Below, piece by piece: positions 1 through 10,739 of a stretch of 64,000 nt of DNA. The stretch spans positions 370,001 through 434,000 of the forward strand of contig WPIO01000043.1 of NCBI GenBank assembly GCA_009760855.2, in the 5' to 3' direction. Each line of letters opens with the position of its first letter. Position 1 is the first letter of the stretch. The notes under the pieces are model-generated. The model made no database searches, had not been told where the DNA came from, and was given only the letters and a program-made list of their open reading frames with translations. The position numbers and the translations under genes are program-made. This DNA is from Cristatella mucedo. Lineage: Eukaryota; Bryozoa; Phylactolaemata; Cristatellidae.

Positions 1-606
1 AGCTTACCAGGTAAACCAACAGAGTAGGATATTAAGTGCAACTCGGCAGGCCAGCTTCTCTCGCCAAATTAATTAAGTAGCCGGTATTCAAATACGACAA
101 AGGGATACGCATTAACTATTGCTCCAGGAGCACAACAACTGTCGGAAAAACTTCTGCCTAAAAGTGTCCATGAATTTGATGGATCATAACCAATATAGTA
201 GGTTTGGGTAAACCCTAAAAAAGTAAGCGAATGCCTATGAAGTTACTCGATTTTCTTACCTAAATGTCTTTAAATTTAATAGGTCTGTGGTGCAGTCAGA
301 CCAGTAAATAGTACTAGTTCTATGCATTATCTTGAAGCCTAACCTATATCAGTGTTAGAATTTTCTAAGAAAGCTATCGTGGGGAATTGCTATGAAAAAA
401 AATAATAACTCAATATCAGGAGCTATTAATGCTGCAAGCATACACTTATTAACAATATTTATATTGTATACATTGCATAGAAATTAAGGTAATGAAAAAA
501 TGTAGGTGATAATTTGCAAATTTTAAAAGCTTTGCAAAAATAAAAAAGAAAATATCTTATAATTGATCCATAACGATAATTGATTACCAAATATCCTGAT
601 ATAGCT
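1..606. other. Unidentified AT-rich DNA
   Basis: I see no convincing coding exon, RNA gene or family-level repeat here. The stretch is AT-rich with short A-runs and ends at the (AAAT)n tail of the adjoining minus-strand SINE-2. Confidence 0.5.
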
Positions 607-775
607 ATAAATAAATAAATCACAGCCGATTAAACAGCCTCTTTTTCTATAGTGACAGAAGAGCCTTTACGGCTATCACCACCGCCTTCAGTGGCGATAA
701 ACATTCGCCCACTGCTGGAATCGAACCACGACTTCGGTCCCGAGGTCGTGAAAACAACCGCCATACTGATATTTC
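607..775 (-). mobile_element. SINE-2 copy, tRNA-derived
   Basis: Reading on the minus strand, the copy has a tRNA-like head with a recognisable B box (GGTTCGATTCC-like) and a block rich in paired CG segments (cgaggtcg, ccaccg...cagtgg). It ends in an AAAGAGGCTGTTTAATC-type segment followed by (ATTT)n, which appears on the plus strand as ataaataaataaat. The same order recurs at 3438, 10564, 18535, 29060, 50907 and 62013. The head is degraded at its A-box end. Confidence 0.8.
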
Positions 776-780
776 AGCAG

Positions 781-2300
781 TGACTCGCACTCTTAAACAA
801 GGAATTTAGTAAAAACTCAATCAGTTTTTCATCCTTGCTCATTTTTACCTGGTAAAGATGACACACTTTATCCAACTTTTTTCCTGCATTAAGAACCAAT
901 CCTTAAAAAATAAATTAAAACCATGCGAACATACAACTTTACACTAAAGGAAGTTGAACCTGCATTTACTTCAAGGAAAGTGTCGGACATGTGTTTAATT
1001 CTAGAAAAGTGTCCCTAAAAATCCTTGACTACGTAAAATTCAAGAGCAGAGAACTAGCTTTTAAATTTCACTTTGATCGTAGTTCCATCGCTAAGCTATG
1101 GCACCAACCAGATGCAACGAATTGGAAGTTCGAATTTCGTCTTGGGTTTCAGCAGTACTGTTGAGACCTTCAGAGACAAGTGAATAATCCAGATACAATC
1201 AGTATACATGGAATAAGGTTTTCTGGTAAATATAAACCTTTACTGAAAATTTCGATCACTGAATCAAGTTTTATCCTGAATGTTAAATTAGTAAGAATGA
1301 GTGGCAGCCTATGCATCTCTTCATTCGCCATGACAATTTTAAATTTTTAGAGTGGAGCTAGATTAACTAGCGTACGAAGACAATTAGTGACACTTGACGT
1401 AAAATTGAACAATAATTTAAACTTGTATCATGGTGGCCGGATCACTATATGCTTAGCAGCTTTATTAATTAGAAAACAGCAGTCGCTACAGAAGTTGGCT
1501 TTAAAGTTGCAATACGTGTTCTCCAGGAATATTCTTGGTTCATCTAAGTCAGATTAGCATAAAAGGCTATTAAAATGTGTTAGAAATATTGATGGGATGA
1601 CCTCACGATGTCAATGACCTTGAGTTTAAGCCTTTACAAATTAATTAGACATCATCCTCAAGTCATCTGCCTTACCAGCTAAGTACAAGTACAAAGCCTT
1701 TGGCTTGTAGGATGTTTTCAATATGGCTACTTGCGAAAGTTTCAGTAGTCTGCTCGTAATTTTGGACTTTTACATGCCCAGGTGTTTAGAAATATAGAAA
1801 CTTAAATATAATCTTTGGTGAGATAAAAATTGCTGCGATAGTTTTTCTTGTCAAACTTTAGTAAGAGGTTAAAGAGAACTAGCGGAAGCACCATTTATCG
1901 ACAAGCAAATGCTAGAGCGTACATGCTTACCAGGTACACGGAAGTGTCCTTCAATGTTCAGCTACAAATTACGTCTGAGTATAGGTATAGCCAGCTACAT
2001 CGAATTAACTTACTCCAAATTAGCTGCGAGGGTATCACTTCGTCAATTTTTTTTGACACGAATAGAAAAAGGACAAGTGTGAGGACAATTCTTCAGTCAC
2101 CTACACTGTTGGATGGCTATTGCTAGTAAGTTGCATAACTATAGGCGAGATGAAATTGCGGGACAGCTGTGCCGCTAGACGACAAGTGGATTAATGTTCT
2201 TCTTAGCCTTCAAAATTCTTTCAGTGGTAAGTTCAATAATGAGGCGTGATTGAGGCAATAGAAGTTAGGCTCATGCATATGTAATAACTTCCCGTTTCAG
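781..2300. other. Unidentified non-repetitive DNA
   Basis: No domain, RNA gene or window-internal repeat was recognised. Short open frames (for example 1848-2126) lack family resemblance and clear splice context. Confidence 0.45.
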
Positions 2301-2382
2301 CAGGCAAGGCTGTGAGGGTATGAGTACAGAAATTATGCCGTCTAAAAAGACCTCTGGAGAAGCGTTACTTATAGTCGTCCAA
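2301..2382 (+). CDS. Possible small internal exon of unknown gene
   Basis: An 82-base open segment lies between a good acceptor (pyrimidine-rich ttcccgtttcag just before 2301) and a good donor (CAA|GTGAGTA at 2383). One frame is open throughout, with a phase-2 start and phase-0 end, and encodes about 27 residues including EIMPSKKTSGEALLIVV. No family was recognised and no partner exon was found, so this may be a chance pairing of splice-like sites. It is on the opposite strand to the IgSF exons. Confidence 0.2.
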
Positions 2383-2589
2383 GTGAGTACGGTAATGACT
2401 GACAACATATCCGAACCTCTGCTGCCAAAGGTCTTTAGGCATAGCAGTATAACCGTTAATTTATTGTTCGTAAAGGAATTCCCCGCATCACGAAGCAAGA
2501 AAAACGCACCAGTTCAACACAAACATAAAAAGGCGAGACACGGCGTGTTTCATTAGACAGAGTTACAATATTTCATTGTATCTGGTGAT

Positions 2590-3325
2590 GTAAAATGTAT
2601 TCAATCTGTAGCTCAACAGAATAACACAGACTCTGTGAGTTTTAAGGAGGTGAGTTTTGCATGGTCTACTCACAGCCTAAAAGGCTTTCAGAATGCATTT
2701 GGCAGCTAACAGACTTAATCTCACCCAACAAAGTGAAAGTGACAACCAAAGCTGAGTCACGAGAGCCATTAGGGCAGTGAATAGCATGGGACTAGCAGCT
2801 CAGGATGGCTGGAAAGAATGTGCCGTAGTCGGTAGCAGGCGATTAGTTGCCGTTGTATAAGAATTGTGGAATTGAGTTCCACAAACTAGGACCTGTAGAG
2901 AAAAAGCTTCTGTGGCTATTGGATTTTAAGATGAGGAATGGAACAGCTAATTTATTGTCCACACATGACCAGAGGGCATGAGGAGGCTGAGACAGGTGCA
3001 GAAGTTCAGCCAGGTATAAAGGAGCAAAATCTTGACGGTCACTGAGGGTGAGCGTAAGAAATTTGGTCTGTATCATCTGATCAACCGGAAGCCATTCTCG
3101 CTCTTTTAGAAAAGAACAAATAGTGTCAAATCTCAAGGATTTTTAAACTAGTCTTGCATAAATATTCATAGTCAGCTGCAGTCGACCAGTAGATTTTTCG
3201 GTAGCCCTGCCAAAAGAAACGATTATCTATCCGGGAGAAAACTAAGGAGCTAGTTACAGTTTTTGCAAGCTACCATGGAAGACAATTCCTGTAATTAGAT
3301 GATAATCAGACACAATGGCTAGCTG
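2590..3325 (-). mobile_element. LINE-B fragment (3' end, decayed)
   Basis: The minus strand encodes the C-terminal region shared by all LINE-B copies. At 2843-3136 the recognisable stretches are EWLPVDQ, LYLAELLH, CVDNKLAVPFL and SLWNSIPQFL. It is followed by the 3' segment that contains GGCTGTGAGT in better copies. The reverse transcriptase core is lost by 5' truncation. The 5' border abuts a LINE-A fragment near 3326. Confidence 0.85.
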
Positions 3326-3437
3326 TGAGTTGCAGAAGTTGAGATAGGTTGTTATAAAAGCGTGAACCAATTAAGATGTGGTAAACTTATCTTAAGAAGC
3401 CAAAATTTTAGTAGTGCTATGTAGTTCAAAGTAGGCA
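3326..3437 (-). mobile_element. LINE-A fragment, 3' half of a split copy
   Basis: It matches the post-RT region of LINE-A on the minus strand (compare 17840-17940 and 56530-56640). The copy is interrupted at 3438 by a plus-strand SINE-2 and resumes at 3620. Confidence 0.75.
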
Positions 3438-3619
3438 GCCGTAATGGCTCACTAGGTAAGGCGGTTGCTTTTCACGACCTCGGCCCCGAGGTCATGGGCT
3501 CGAATCCTGCAGTGGGCGATCCTTTATCGCCACTGCAAGCGGTGGTGATAGCCGGAAAGGCTCTTCTGTCGCTATACAAAAGAGGCTGTTAAATCAGCTA
3601 GCATTTATTTATTTATTAT
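3438..3619 (+). mobile_element. SINE-2 copy, well preserved, nested in LINE-A
   Basis: The head starts at GCCGTAATGGCTCAC. An A-box-like TGGCTCACTAGG is followed about 40 bases later by a B-box-like GGCTCGAATCC, the spacing expected of a tRNA-derived pol III promoter. The body contains a CCACTGCAAGCGGTGG hairpin, an AGCC...GGCT hairpin and a GCTGTTAAATCAGC hairpin, and ends in (ATTT)n. LINE-A sequence flanks it on both sides, so it inserted into that LINE. No clear target-site duplication is visible. Confidence 0.88.
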
Positions 3620-3692
3620 CTTAACTGTGGGGCTGATGTGGTTGTCTAATAAAAGGTCACTTTGGAGCAGGACACCTAGACATACTCTAACC
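3620..3692 (-). mobile_element. LINE-A fragment, continuation of split copy
   Basis: The minus strand encodes the LDNHIS motif that corresponds to LDDHISSTVK in better LINE-A copies. It continues directly from 3437 once the SINE-2 is removed, and is joined on its right to a plus-strand LINE-A 3' UTR. Confidence 0.7.
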
Positions 3693-3699
3693 TGCCGAC

Positions 3700-3995
3700 A
3701 CTTAAAAAGGCTTAAAATGCACCTATATATCACAGGATTTAACGTGTCCACGTGATTTCCCCTTTGAGTGCATGCACTTGCCAGTGCAGTGCATGCTGCT
3801 ATTACCCATACTTGCATTCTGACACTGTGCACGGCAGCTCGATCTTATGCTTTTTGTCAATGTGCATGGTGCCACTAACAATTAAACCATGCTTCCTTTC
3901 TAGCATAATTAAAGTGACTAGAAAAAATTAAGCATTCTGAGTGCTCTATTCAAAGAAATAATTACTATTACTATTATTATCATTATTACAAGAAT
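3700..3995 (+). mobile_element. LINE-A 3' UTR and (ATT)n tail
   Basis: Plus-strand match to the LINE-A 3' UTR: CACCTAT...CACAGGATTTA, then GTGCATGCTGC and TTGCATTCTGACACTGTGCA. A decayed terminal segment ends in attactattactattattatc, the element's ATT tail. The coding part is absent through 5' truncation. Confidence 0.75.
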
Positions 3996-4100
3996 TGGTC
4001 AAGATAGCTAGCCCTAGACTTTGAACGTTAGCCGGATATCGTTTAGCACGCTTAAGCTTTAATCACAACTATTAGGAAAGGGGTTGATAATATTAAAACA

Positions 4101-5770
4101 ATAGAAAAAATAATAATAGACTTGCTAAAGCGCCCTCAGAGAACTCAATCTCTTTCTAGGTGCTTTACATTTGCTGCGAAGGGAAACGCGATTGAATGGT
4201 GAGTAATTTCAAGCTTTATGAACAACATGAATAACATAGCTTGGGGTTACATACACATAATCAGCGTGAAAATGTGGTAAGTGGCGGCATGCCTAGTGTC
4301 AGCAGGCATAAGCTCGTACAGGACGAATCACAGACACTCATAAAATGCTGTCCTAAATAGGTTTTTTAAGTTCCTTTTAAATGTAGTGAAGTCAGGGAAT
4401 GTTATGTCGCAAGTCTGAAGCGAGTTCCAGGCTTTGGAAGCCTACGAACTAAATGCTAGGTCTCCAAAGGATTTGAGGTTTATACATGGTATTCGTAAAC
4501 TGGTGGATTCCGAAAAGCGGGTGGTACGCTGCTTGGCCTGGTGGGGAGTAGATCTAAGAGGTAGGCTGGAGCCAAAGAATGAAGTGACCTAAAAGAGAGC
4601 TACTAAACTTTAAAGTCGCTACTTTGCTTGACTTGCAGCCAGTGCAGGTCAGCGAAAAGTGGTGTGATGTAGCAACTGCGACGTTTACGACAGAAAAGCC
4701 TAGCTGCAGAGTTTTGCACAAGCTGTAATCGCCTGATTGAGCATGCCAGTAGGCCAGCAAGGAGCGAGTTACAGAAGTCAGTCGGGATGTCACTAATTCG
4801 CGACCAACTTAGACGTGGTATCCTTATCTACACAAGCTATACATTTTAGCAAAGTTATGTAGCTGAAAGTAGGCAGGCTTGACTGTGGAGCTGATGTGGT
4901 CGTCTAGCGAGAGGTCACGTTGGAACATGCTACCTATATTTCGAGCTGATTCAACAGGAGATATGCTGGAAGAGCAAGTTTTGAGAGCCAGCCTTTCCAA
5001 TTTAGTAATCACATCGGGTTTGCCCATAACTAGTAAGTTAATTTGATCAATGTTTAATTTGAGTAAATTTGCTGCCATCCATGTGCGAATCACATCAATA
5101 CATGCAGCAAGTGAGTTGAGAGAATTTGAGGTGCTCGTATGCTAGGAGGGCTCAAAGCAAAAGTAAAACTGAGTGTCAAACAAATAGAAGTAAAAACCTA
5201 GATTGTGCTTGGCAATCACATCAGCAAGATGGAGAGTATAACCTGTTGAAAACATCCTATCCTGGCACGGGGCCCTGAATTACTCCCTATTTCAGATGTA
5301 CCTCGGATGATCTTTGTGTATACACAATAATACTTTGGAGTCTCACACTGAGGTAGGACCTGAATATATAATGACGTGAGTATGGCCATGCACATGAGCC
5401 AAAACAAACAATGAGTCAGTAAAATTACAAAATTCAGTGCTGAAGGCTTCAGGTAAGTTATCAAAGTGATTTTTGAAATAACCCCTAACAAGGAAGGATC
5501 GATTTCTTGCACAAACAATAGAAATTAGATCGGAGAAATTTGAAATAATGTAGCATTTGGTACCTGATGTGCAATAGAATACTGCCGATTTCGTTAGCTT
5601 GTTTTCGGATGAAATACAGACAATGGGTTCTAAAAACTACTTCGAGGGTACTGAAAATGGCTTGAAGTTGAATTTCTTGCACACGATAACAGAAGTTCCT
5701 CCTCTTCTGCAGTTTTGATAGATCTAGAGGTGTGAAAGAATGAGAAAAAGTCGGGATAGCTTGCTTAACT
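4101..5770 (-). mobile_element. LINE-A copy with internal deletion (EN joined to RT)
   Basis: The 3' tail and hairpin lie at 4101-4170, the 3' UTR at 4170-4390 and the RT C-terminal region from 4390 to about 5093 (KLNIDQINLLVMGKP, SPVESARN, SLDDHISSTVK). The RT motif B-C region extends to about 5365. Beyond that, decayed frames match the endonuclease domain: SNFSDLIS, a GDFNIH-like GYFKNHFDN, EFCNFTDSL and HVHGHTH. Sequence between the endonuclease end and RT motif A is missing, so this is an internal deletion derivative. Multiple stops make it inactive. Confidence 0.8.
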
Positions 5771-6932
5771 GTCGGCCAGTTAACTGATTGCGGACTGTTA
5801 AATGAAAAGTGACAACTGATAAGCCCATTATATATCATACAGCTGCAGAGCTTTGGTATCTAGCCTTCTCGATGTTTCTGGTGCTACATTACAATAATGA
5901 AAGAGTTGGTGCTTTAGTTCGTACACGTGAAATTTATTTCAACTGTGCTCCAGAATATTTAGTCATCCACTTCTATACCTCACAAAAAAGCTGCGATAAA
6001 TGATTGCCCTAGGCATCGTCTTTCTCGTGCAGCAGCATATCATTTATGAGTTATCGGATTAAAAAAATGAGTATTTTGTGCTATCCAAAGGAATGTCGCT
6101 AAGGCTAACAAAAGGCCGTAGACAGACTGAATTCTGTAATAGAAATAAGTGAAAAGGCTTTAAAGTCCGTGTTCTGAATTGCCGTTAATTACAGCCCAAC
6201 TCAATTTGCCTACATTAACCCACCTTTGAACCTCACCTAAGATTTTTTGAATACTAATTACACGTCTTGAACCTTCCTGTGGGTACCGAGCTTGGGTGGG
6301 AAAATCTGAACTCTGCCTATTATTATCTCCATTACAATTTGTTGTATGCACAAGTACAGGTGCACAAACATGATTACAGTTGAACGTGAACACCAAGATG
6401 GTGCCATCCTATCCAATGGCAACCAACCGGACAGATAACGTATCCACTATTCGATATAATGATGGCTCGGCAGGTTAAAATAATTCCCGTATGATAAAAT
6501 AAGTTTCAGACGTTCTCGTTAGGCGTTAATTTTGAATTTATATGCAGCACGATGTTGACGAATGACTTAATGATAACCGCATTTCACCTAGACAGAATTG
6601 GATTAATAAATTTATGAAAAATCTGGTATTATTCTTGACGAAACCCTACCCAACGTTTAGCTATATAAATGAATTATATTATATTTTGTTAGGGCTTTGC
6701 CGAGAGGTAATTGAGCCGTGTTGCGGTGTCCCAGTCATTCTTTTGCGTGGCGAGTTCTGCAGCTACAAGCACTAGCAACTAATACTTAAAAATGACCTCT
6801 GATCTTCTAATAAATTTGATTGTACTACTATGCACGTGTGGTGCAGGGCATGATGCAAGTTATCAAATACATTAAAGGCGAGCGAACCAACTTCTTCCCA
6901 GTGGTGCCATGGAAAGTAACTAAACTAGACTA
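5771..6932. other. Unidentified DNA with one SINE-1 tail relic
   Basis: No gene was recognised. Around 6665-6692 the string gctatataaatgaattatattatatt matches the last bases of SINE-1 copies such as 59880-59906 and is probably a tail relic. Confidence 0.4.
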
Positions 6933-7075
6933 AGCTGGTTTGGTCCGGTGGTTAAGGTGCACGTCCCGACCACGGTCTGGCTGAGGTCGTGGGCTCGAGC
7001 CCCGAGGCATATGTGAAGCGCCTGAATAGAGATTAAGTTCTCTTGGAGCGCTATATACATGATTCACATTATTTC
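6933..7075 (+). mobile_element. SINE-1 copy, complete
   Basis: A tRNA-like head (AGCTGGTTTGGTCCGGTGGTTAAGG) is followed by a paired stem region and a B-box-like GGGCTCGAGCCCC. The tail is GAAGCGCC...GGAGCGCT enclosing AGAGATTAAGTTCTCT, ending in TATATACATGATT. The inner hairpin (AGAGA at 7028-7032, TCTCT at 7039-7043) and outer AGCGC/GCGCT stem (7017-7021, 7048-7052) match the LINE-A terminus. The copy is non-coding and presumably transcribed by RNA polymerase III. Confidence 0.88.
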
Positions 7076-8892
7076 TTTTAATCAATAACACAAGGCTACT
7101 TTAGTGACTGCCTTACAAATTTCCTATTAAATTAGTCCTGAAGCGTTTAGCTTTGCGCCACATAATATTGCTGCCTCATAAATAATTTATTTCTTTCAGC
7201 TGACACGCTTTGCTTTGTGCATTCTCAGGTGAACTACGGTTCGACGGGGATGTATCTGTTCTTTGGAAGCCGGTTATTCACTGTCGCATTCCGTTTGCTG
7301 GTAATGAATAGACGTGAGTTTTACTTTTCATACAATTTTTTGAAAAAATACTTTCAAGTGGCCCTTGTTATAGACAAATATTATTTTCTTGACCAAATGA
7401 ATAACGAACGCTAAAAGAAGCGCCAAGTGAAGATAGCAAGCGTAAACATGATCAGCATCGGGACAGTAGATAGGCTGTCTACGAAACGCATCGTTAATCC
7501 ACAAGCAATACTGTGGCACGTTTTACTTCGAACGTGTGCCACGTCACTGCTCTCGTTTCTCTTGTTTTCACAGCACAGGTAGGCTAGAAAAGGACTGCTA
7601 TCGAGATGAAATGGCAGATTCTTTGAAAATACTTATAACTTGAATGTTGAATACTAACAAGAAGCGAACTGAAAATTAATATTTAATAACAGTCTTTGTT
7701 AATACTGCCCAATAAAATATCTTATTGACCATGTAGAAATATTCCCAACTTACTTGAGACCTAGAGTCCAGTCCAGTAATAAGTCGAAGCTACATACGAG
7801 CTATCTTGACTAGCAGTCTTTTTTAATACTACTTGAAGTAAAATGGTATGCGCCAAGAAGCCTGCGAATCGCTCTGCCTCAACTAATTGCGCGATCTTGA
7901 AACGATGCAATTCAAATAGTCCCATAGTGGGAAATGACTAAATGAAACAGCAAATGTCTTGACTGAATGTTCAAAGTTAGTCCATTCATTTGAGAATCTC
8001 GTCTAGACTTTCGTAACTCCCTATAATCAGGTCTTCCAGACTGCGCCTTAAGGTTGTTACAGTTAGCCCAAAACTCGGCCACCGAAATTGTCTGCCAAGG
8101 AAGTAACAGTGACCAAGTTACAACTCTTCTCACAAGCATGCCGTAGCTACCCATGAAAGCAGCATAAAGTCTTCAAGATATTTTTAATGCTCTGTTTTAG
8201 GTTACAGCAGTCTTTCTCTCCAGCCTGCGAATTAGAACTACCTCTCGCTCAAGCTAGGCGTTTTACGACTCTGTCTTTGAACTCAAGTCGTTTAGATGTG
8301 CCTCGATCCGACCGCAAAACCTCAAGAGATCGTCCCTTTAGCACTTAAAGAGGCTTAGACGTATTTCCGGCTATTGGCGGAACTGACGGAATTTCGAAAG
8401 AGCTAAAAGTGAGCATATTTCTTGCAGCAGTTGAAAGGTCGGCCGGAATTGTCTTTTCTGCACTTTTAGCTTGTTTACTGTTTTGCATGGCCACCTTACC
8501 TGTAATAAACCGCAAAAGAGCAAGTTAGTGTTCATAGGAGAGTTTTCTTTAGGCCACTCAGAGCCTATGCCGCTTTACGCATGCCCGGTGTACCCAGGAC
8601 CATTCTTCCCAAACAATAAATAGAAAGTCGGAAGAACTTCTTAGTCAGTAGGAATATCAAGGAAGTGACCAGCATGAGAAAGTAGCTACTTAGAGCGTCC
8701 GGAGAGGAAGTTTCACAGTAGACCGAAAGATAGTAGCTTGGGTTGTGTAAGATAGTCAACCATCACTCACCCACAGAGCGAAAGCTTTTTTTTGCCAACG
8801 GTATTTAAGCTTAATAATGAAAAGGCAAATTCATTGTCTATTGAGTAACCTATGGCGTGATAGGGCTACACAGGTTATCAGTTAAAATATAA
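7076..8892. other. Unidentified DNA
   Basis: No convincing gene, RNA or repeat family was seen. The short open frames (7217-7414, 7912-8154, 8565-8759) lack recognisable motifs and splice context. Confidence 0.45.
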
Positions 8893-9037
8893 GATATATA
8901 AATTACTGGTATTGCTCCCCCACACGAGAAATTAATCTTTATTCAGGCGCTTCTGAAATGCCTCTGGGCTACAGCCCACAACATCACCGAGATCTTAATC
9001 AGGGCGAGCACCATAACCGCTGGACCAAACCAGCTAA
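8893..9037 (-). mobile_element. SINE-1 copy
   Basis: Minus-strand copy: AGCTGGTTTGGTCCAGCGGTTATGG head, decayed B-box area around 8965-8975, then GAAGCGCCTGAATAAAGATTAATTTCTC tail. The hairpin is recognisable, although its second outer arm has drifted. Confidence 0.82.
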
Positions 9038-9540
9038 GCTTAATATGTGCGAGCCAAGCCAGGCGAGGCCTCGCGGGTCAGCGGGAGAGCGTTTCTCTGT
9101 ATCCTTTGATGAACTTGAAGCCATCGAAGCTCCTTCTAGAAACAGACACATAGCCGATCATTTTTTATATGTGACTTGTATTGAAGCCTATATCATTTTT
9201 ACCTGCATTCACGTAATGGCTTCGTTTGATAGCCCGGCTGAAAACACTTTTGTCATTATCAGGCTCGAACAAAGCCTGAACTCTAGATAAATTGATTGAA
9301 AGCAGTGAAGGACATTCCTTATTCTTAGGCAGAGATCGAACTTGAAGACTTGAATTGGAGTCAGATCTCTTCATGAAGTTTTTAAAGTTTAGGCAGGCGT
9401 CAAAGATGAGACGTCAAAACTTGGTACTAATGGTCATACCAAAATAGCTTCGCCTATTATATTAGACAAATCTATATATGAAGCCAATCGTTTGGGGTGT
9501 CCCAGAAGTACAGGTCGGATAGAAAATATAAAAAATTTGT
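9038..9540. other. Unidentified DNA
   Basis: Nothing recognised. Short open frames overlap on both strands without family resemblance. Confidence 0.4.
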
Positions 9541-9664
9541 GTAGCACCCTAAGTGAACGCAATCACTGTTTAGGCACTTCGCATATGCATCGGGGATCGA
9601 GCTTACGACCTCGGGAACACCTTGGTAATTGAGAGTACCTTAAACCCTAGGCCAAACCAGCTCA
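9541..9664 (-). mobile_element. SINE-1 copy, decayed
   Basis: The head reads AGCTGGTTTGGCCTAGGG on the minus strand, and the GCATATGCGAAGTGCC junction to the tail is retained. The hairpin arms are strongly diverged. Confidence 0.75.
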
Positions 9665-9714
9665 GCGGATATAACGCTAGTGAAATTAAGGACATCAGCC
9701 GACATCTAATGTAA

Positions 9715-9777
9715 CACGCCTAGAAAGAGATTGGGTTCTCTGAGAGTACTTTATCAAGTGTGTTATCATTATTATCT
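9715..9777 (+). mobile_element. LINE-A terminal hairpin and tail only
   Basis: The sequence CGCCTAGAAAGAGATTGGGTTCTCTGAGAGTACTTTATCAAGTG (given here only as positions 9721-9764) is the LINE-A terminus followed by an imperfect (ATT)n. No upstream LINE-A sequence is present, so the copy is extremely 5' truncated. Confidence 0.7.
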
Positions 9778-9880
9778 ATGGTCAAAGATCTGCTGGGCAA
9801 GCATTCAAATAATTATTCTCTGCAACTGATATCAATGATGTAAATGGCAAATACAGCTGAGTATATAGAAATAAATACTA

Positions 9881-10340
9881 CTAATAATAATGCATTAGAA
9901 ATAGCACCCTCAGAGAACTCAATCTCTTTCTGGGCACTTAAAATTTGCTACCAAGGAAGCCCGAACTAGTGGTAAGAGGTAGCATGCTCAATAAACAGGA
10001 AGATTAACGCGGTTAGTAGTGACATCCACAAGGTCGGCATGCAAGTATGGTTAATTGCAGCTTGAGCAGCATCAGCCCACTGTGGAACATAAAAAGACGA
10101 ATCGCAGGGCCCACTAAATGCTTTCATACACAGATGCGTTTTTTTAGCTTCTTTTTTAATGCGGACTAGTAAGGAGATGTTGTATCGTGTGTGAGTTCCA
10201 GGCTTTCGGATCACATGAACTAGCGGCACGGTCTCCAATGGATATGAGATTTGCACGATGTATGGGTAAACAGTTGGAATCTCAAAGCGGGTGGTACGAT
10301 GCTTAACATGGTGGTGGTGTATCGTTATCCTAGATGTGGC
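9881..10340 (-). mobile_element. LINE-A 3' fragment
   Basis: A minus-strand tail (taataataatgca), hairpin relic (CTCAGAGAACTCAATCTC), 3' UTR and the last coding bases are present. It is about 460 bp, 5' truncated, and joined to a short LINE-B scrap at about 10341. Confidence 0.82.
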
Positions 10341-10395
10341 AGTTGATCCCATGGGCCTGAATCACTTGTCTCAGAGATTCAGTCAGCTTTGAAAA
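10341..10395 (-). mobile_element. LINE-B scrap
   Basis: About 50 bases match the LINE-B segment between RT motifs B and C (CATGGGCCTGAATCACTTGTC, compare 32000-32030). Confidence 0.5.
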
Positions 10396-10563
10396 CAACA
10401 AGTAACCGATGAACGACTCTTGTAAGACGGCAAAGCTGAGTCGCATAGTAGCTGAGACATAACCTGGTCACGATGCAGATTTCGCACGATCACACGAGTA
10501 AGATTTATACCCGAGAGACCGATCGCAGCTCCCGATCGCTCAAGTAGTATAACGTAATCGAGA

Positions 10564-10739
10564 GCCATGATGGTACAGTAGGTAAGGCAGTTGCTTTTCA
10601 CAACCTCACTCCCGAGGTCGTGAGTTCGAATCCTGTGGTGGGGAATCATTCACTGCTGCTTTAACCGATGGGGATAGCCGTATGGGCTCTTTCGTCGCTT
10701 TACAAAAGAGGCTGTTGAATGAGCTAGTATTTTTTTTGT
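10564..10739 (+). mobile_element. SINE-2 copy
   Basis: The head GCCATGATGGTACAGTAGGTAAGG, B-box-like GAGTTCGAATCC, and AAAAGAGGCTGTTGAAT-GAGCTAGTAT tail are present in order. The (ATTT)n tail has decayed to a T-run. Confidence 0.85.

Noticed and set aside
6933-7010. tRNA gene candidates at SINE-1 and SINE-2 heads
   Set aside because: The promoter boxes are present but there is no complete acceptor stem or anticodon arm, and each is followed by the same SINE body in many copies.
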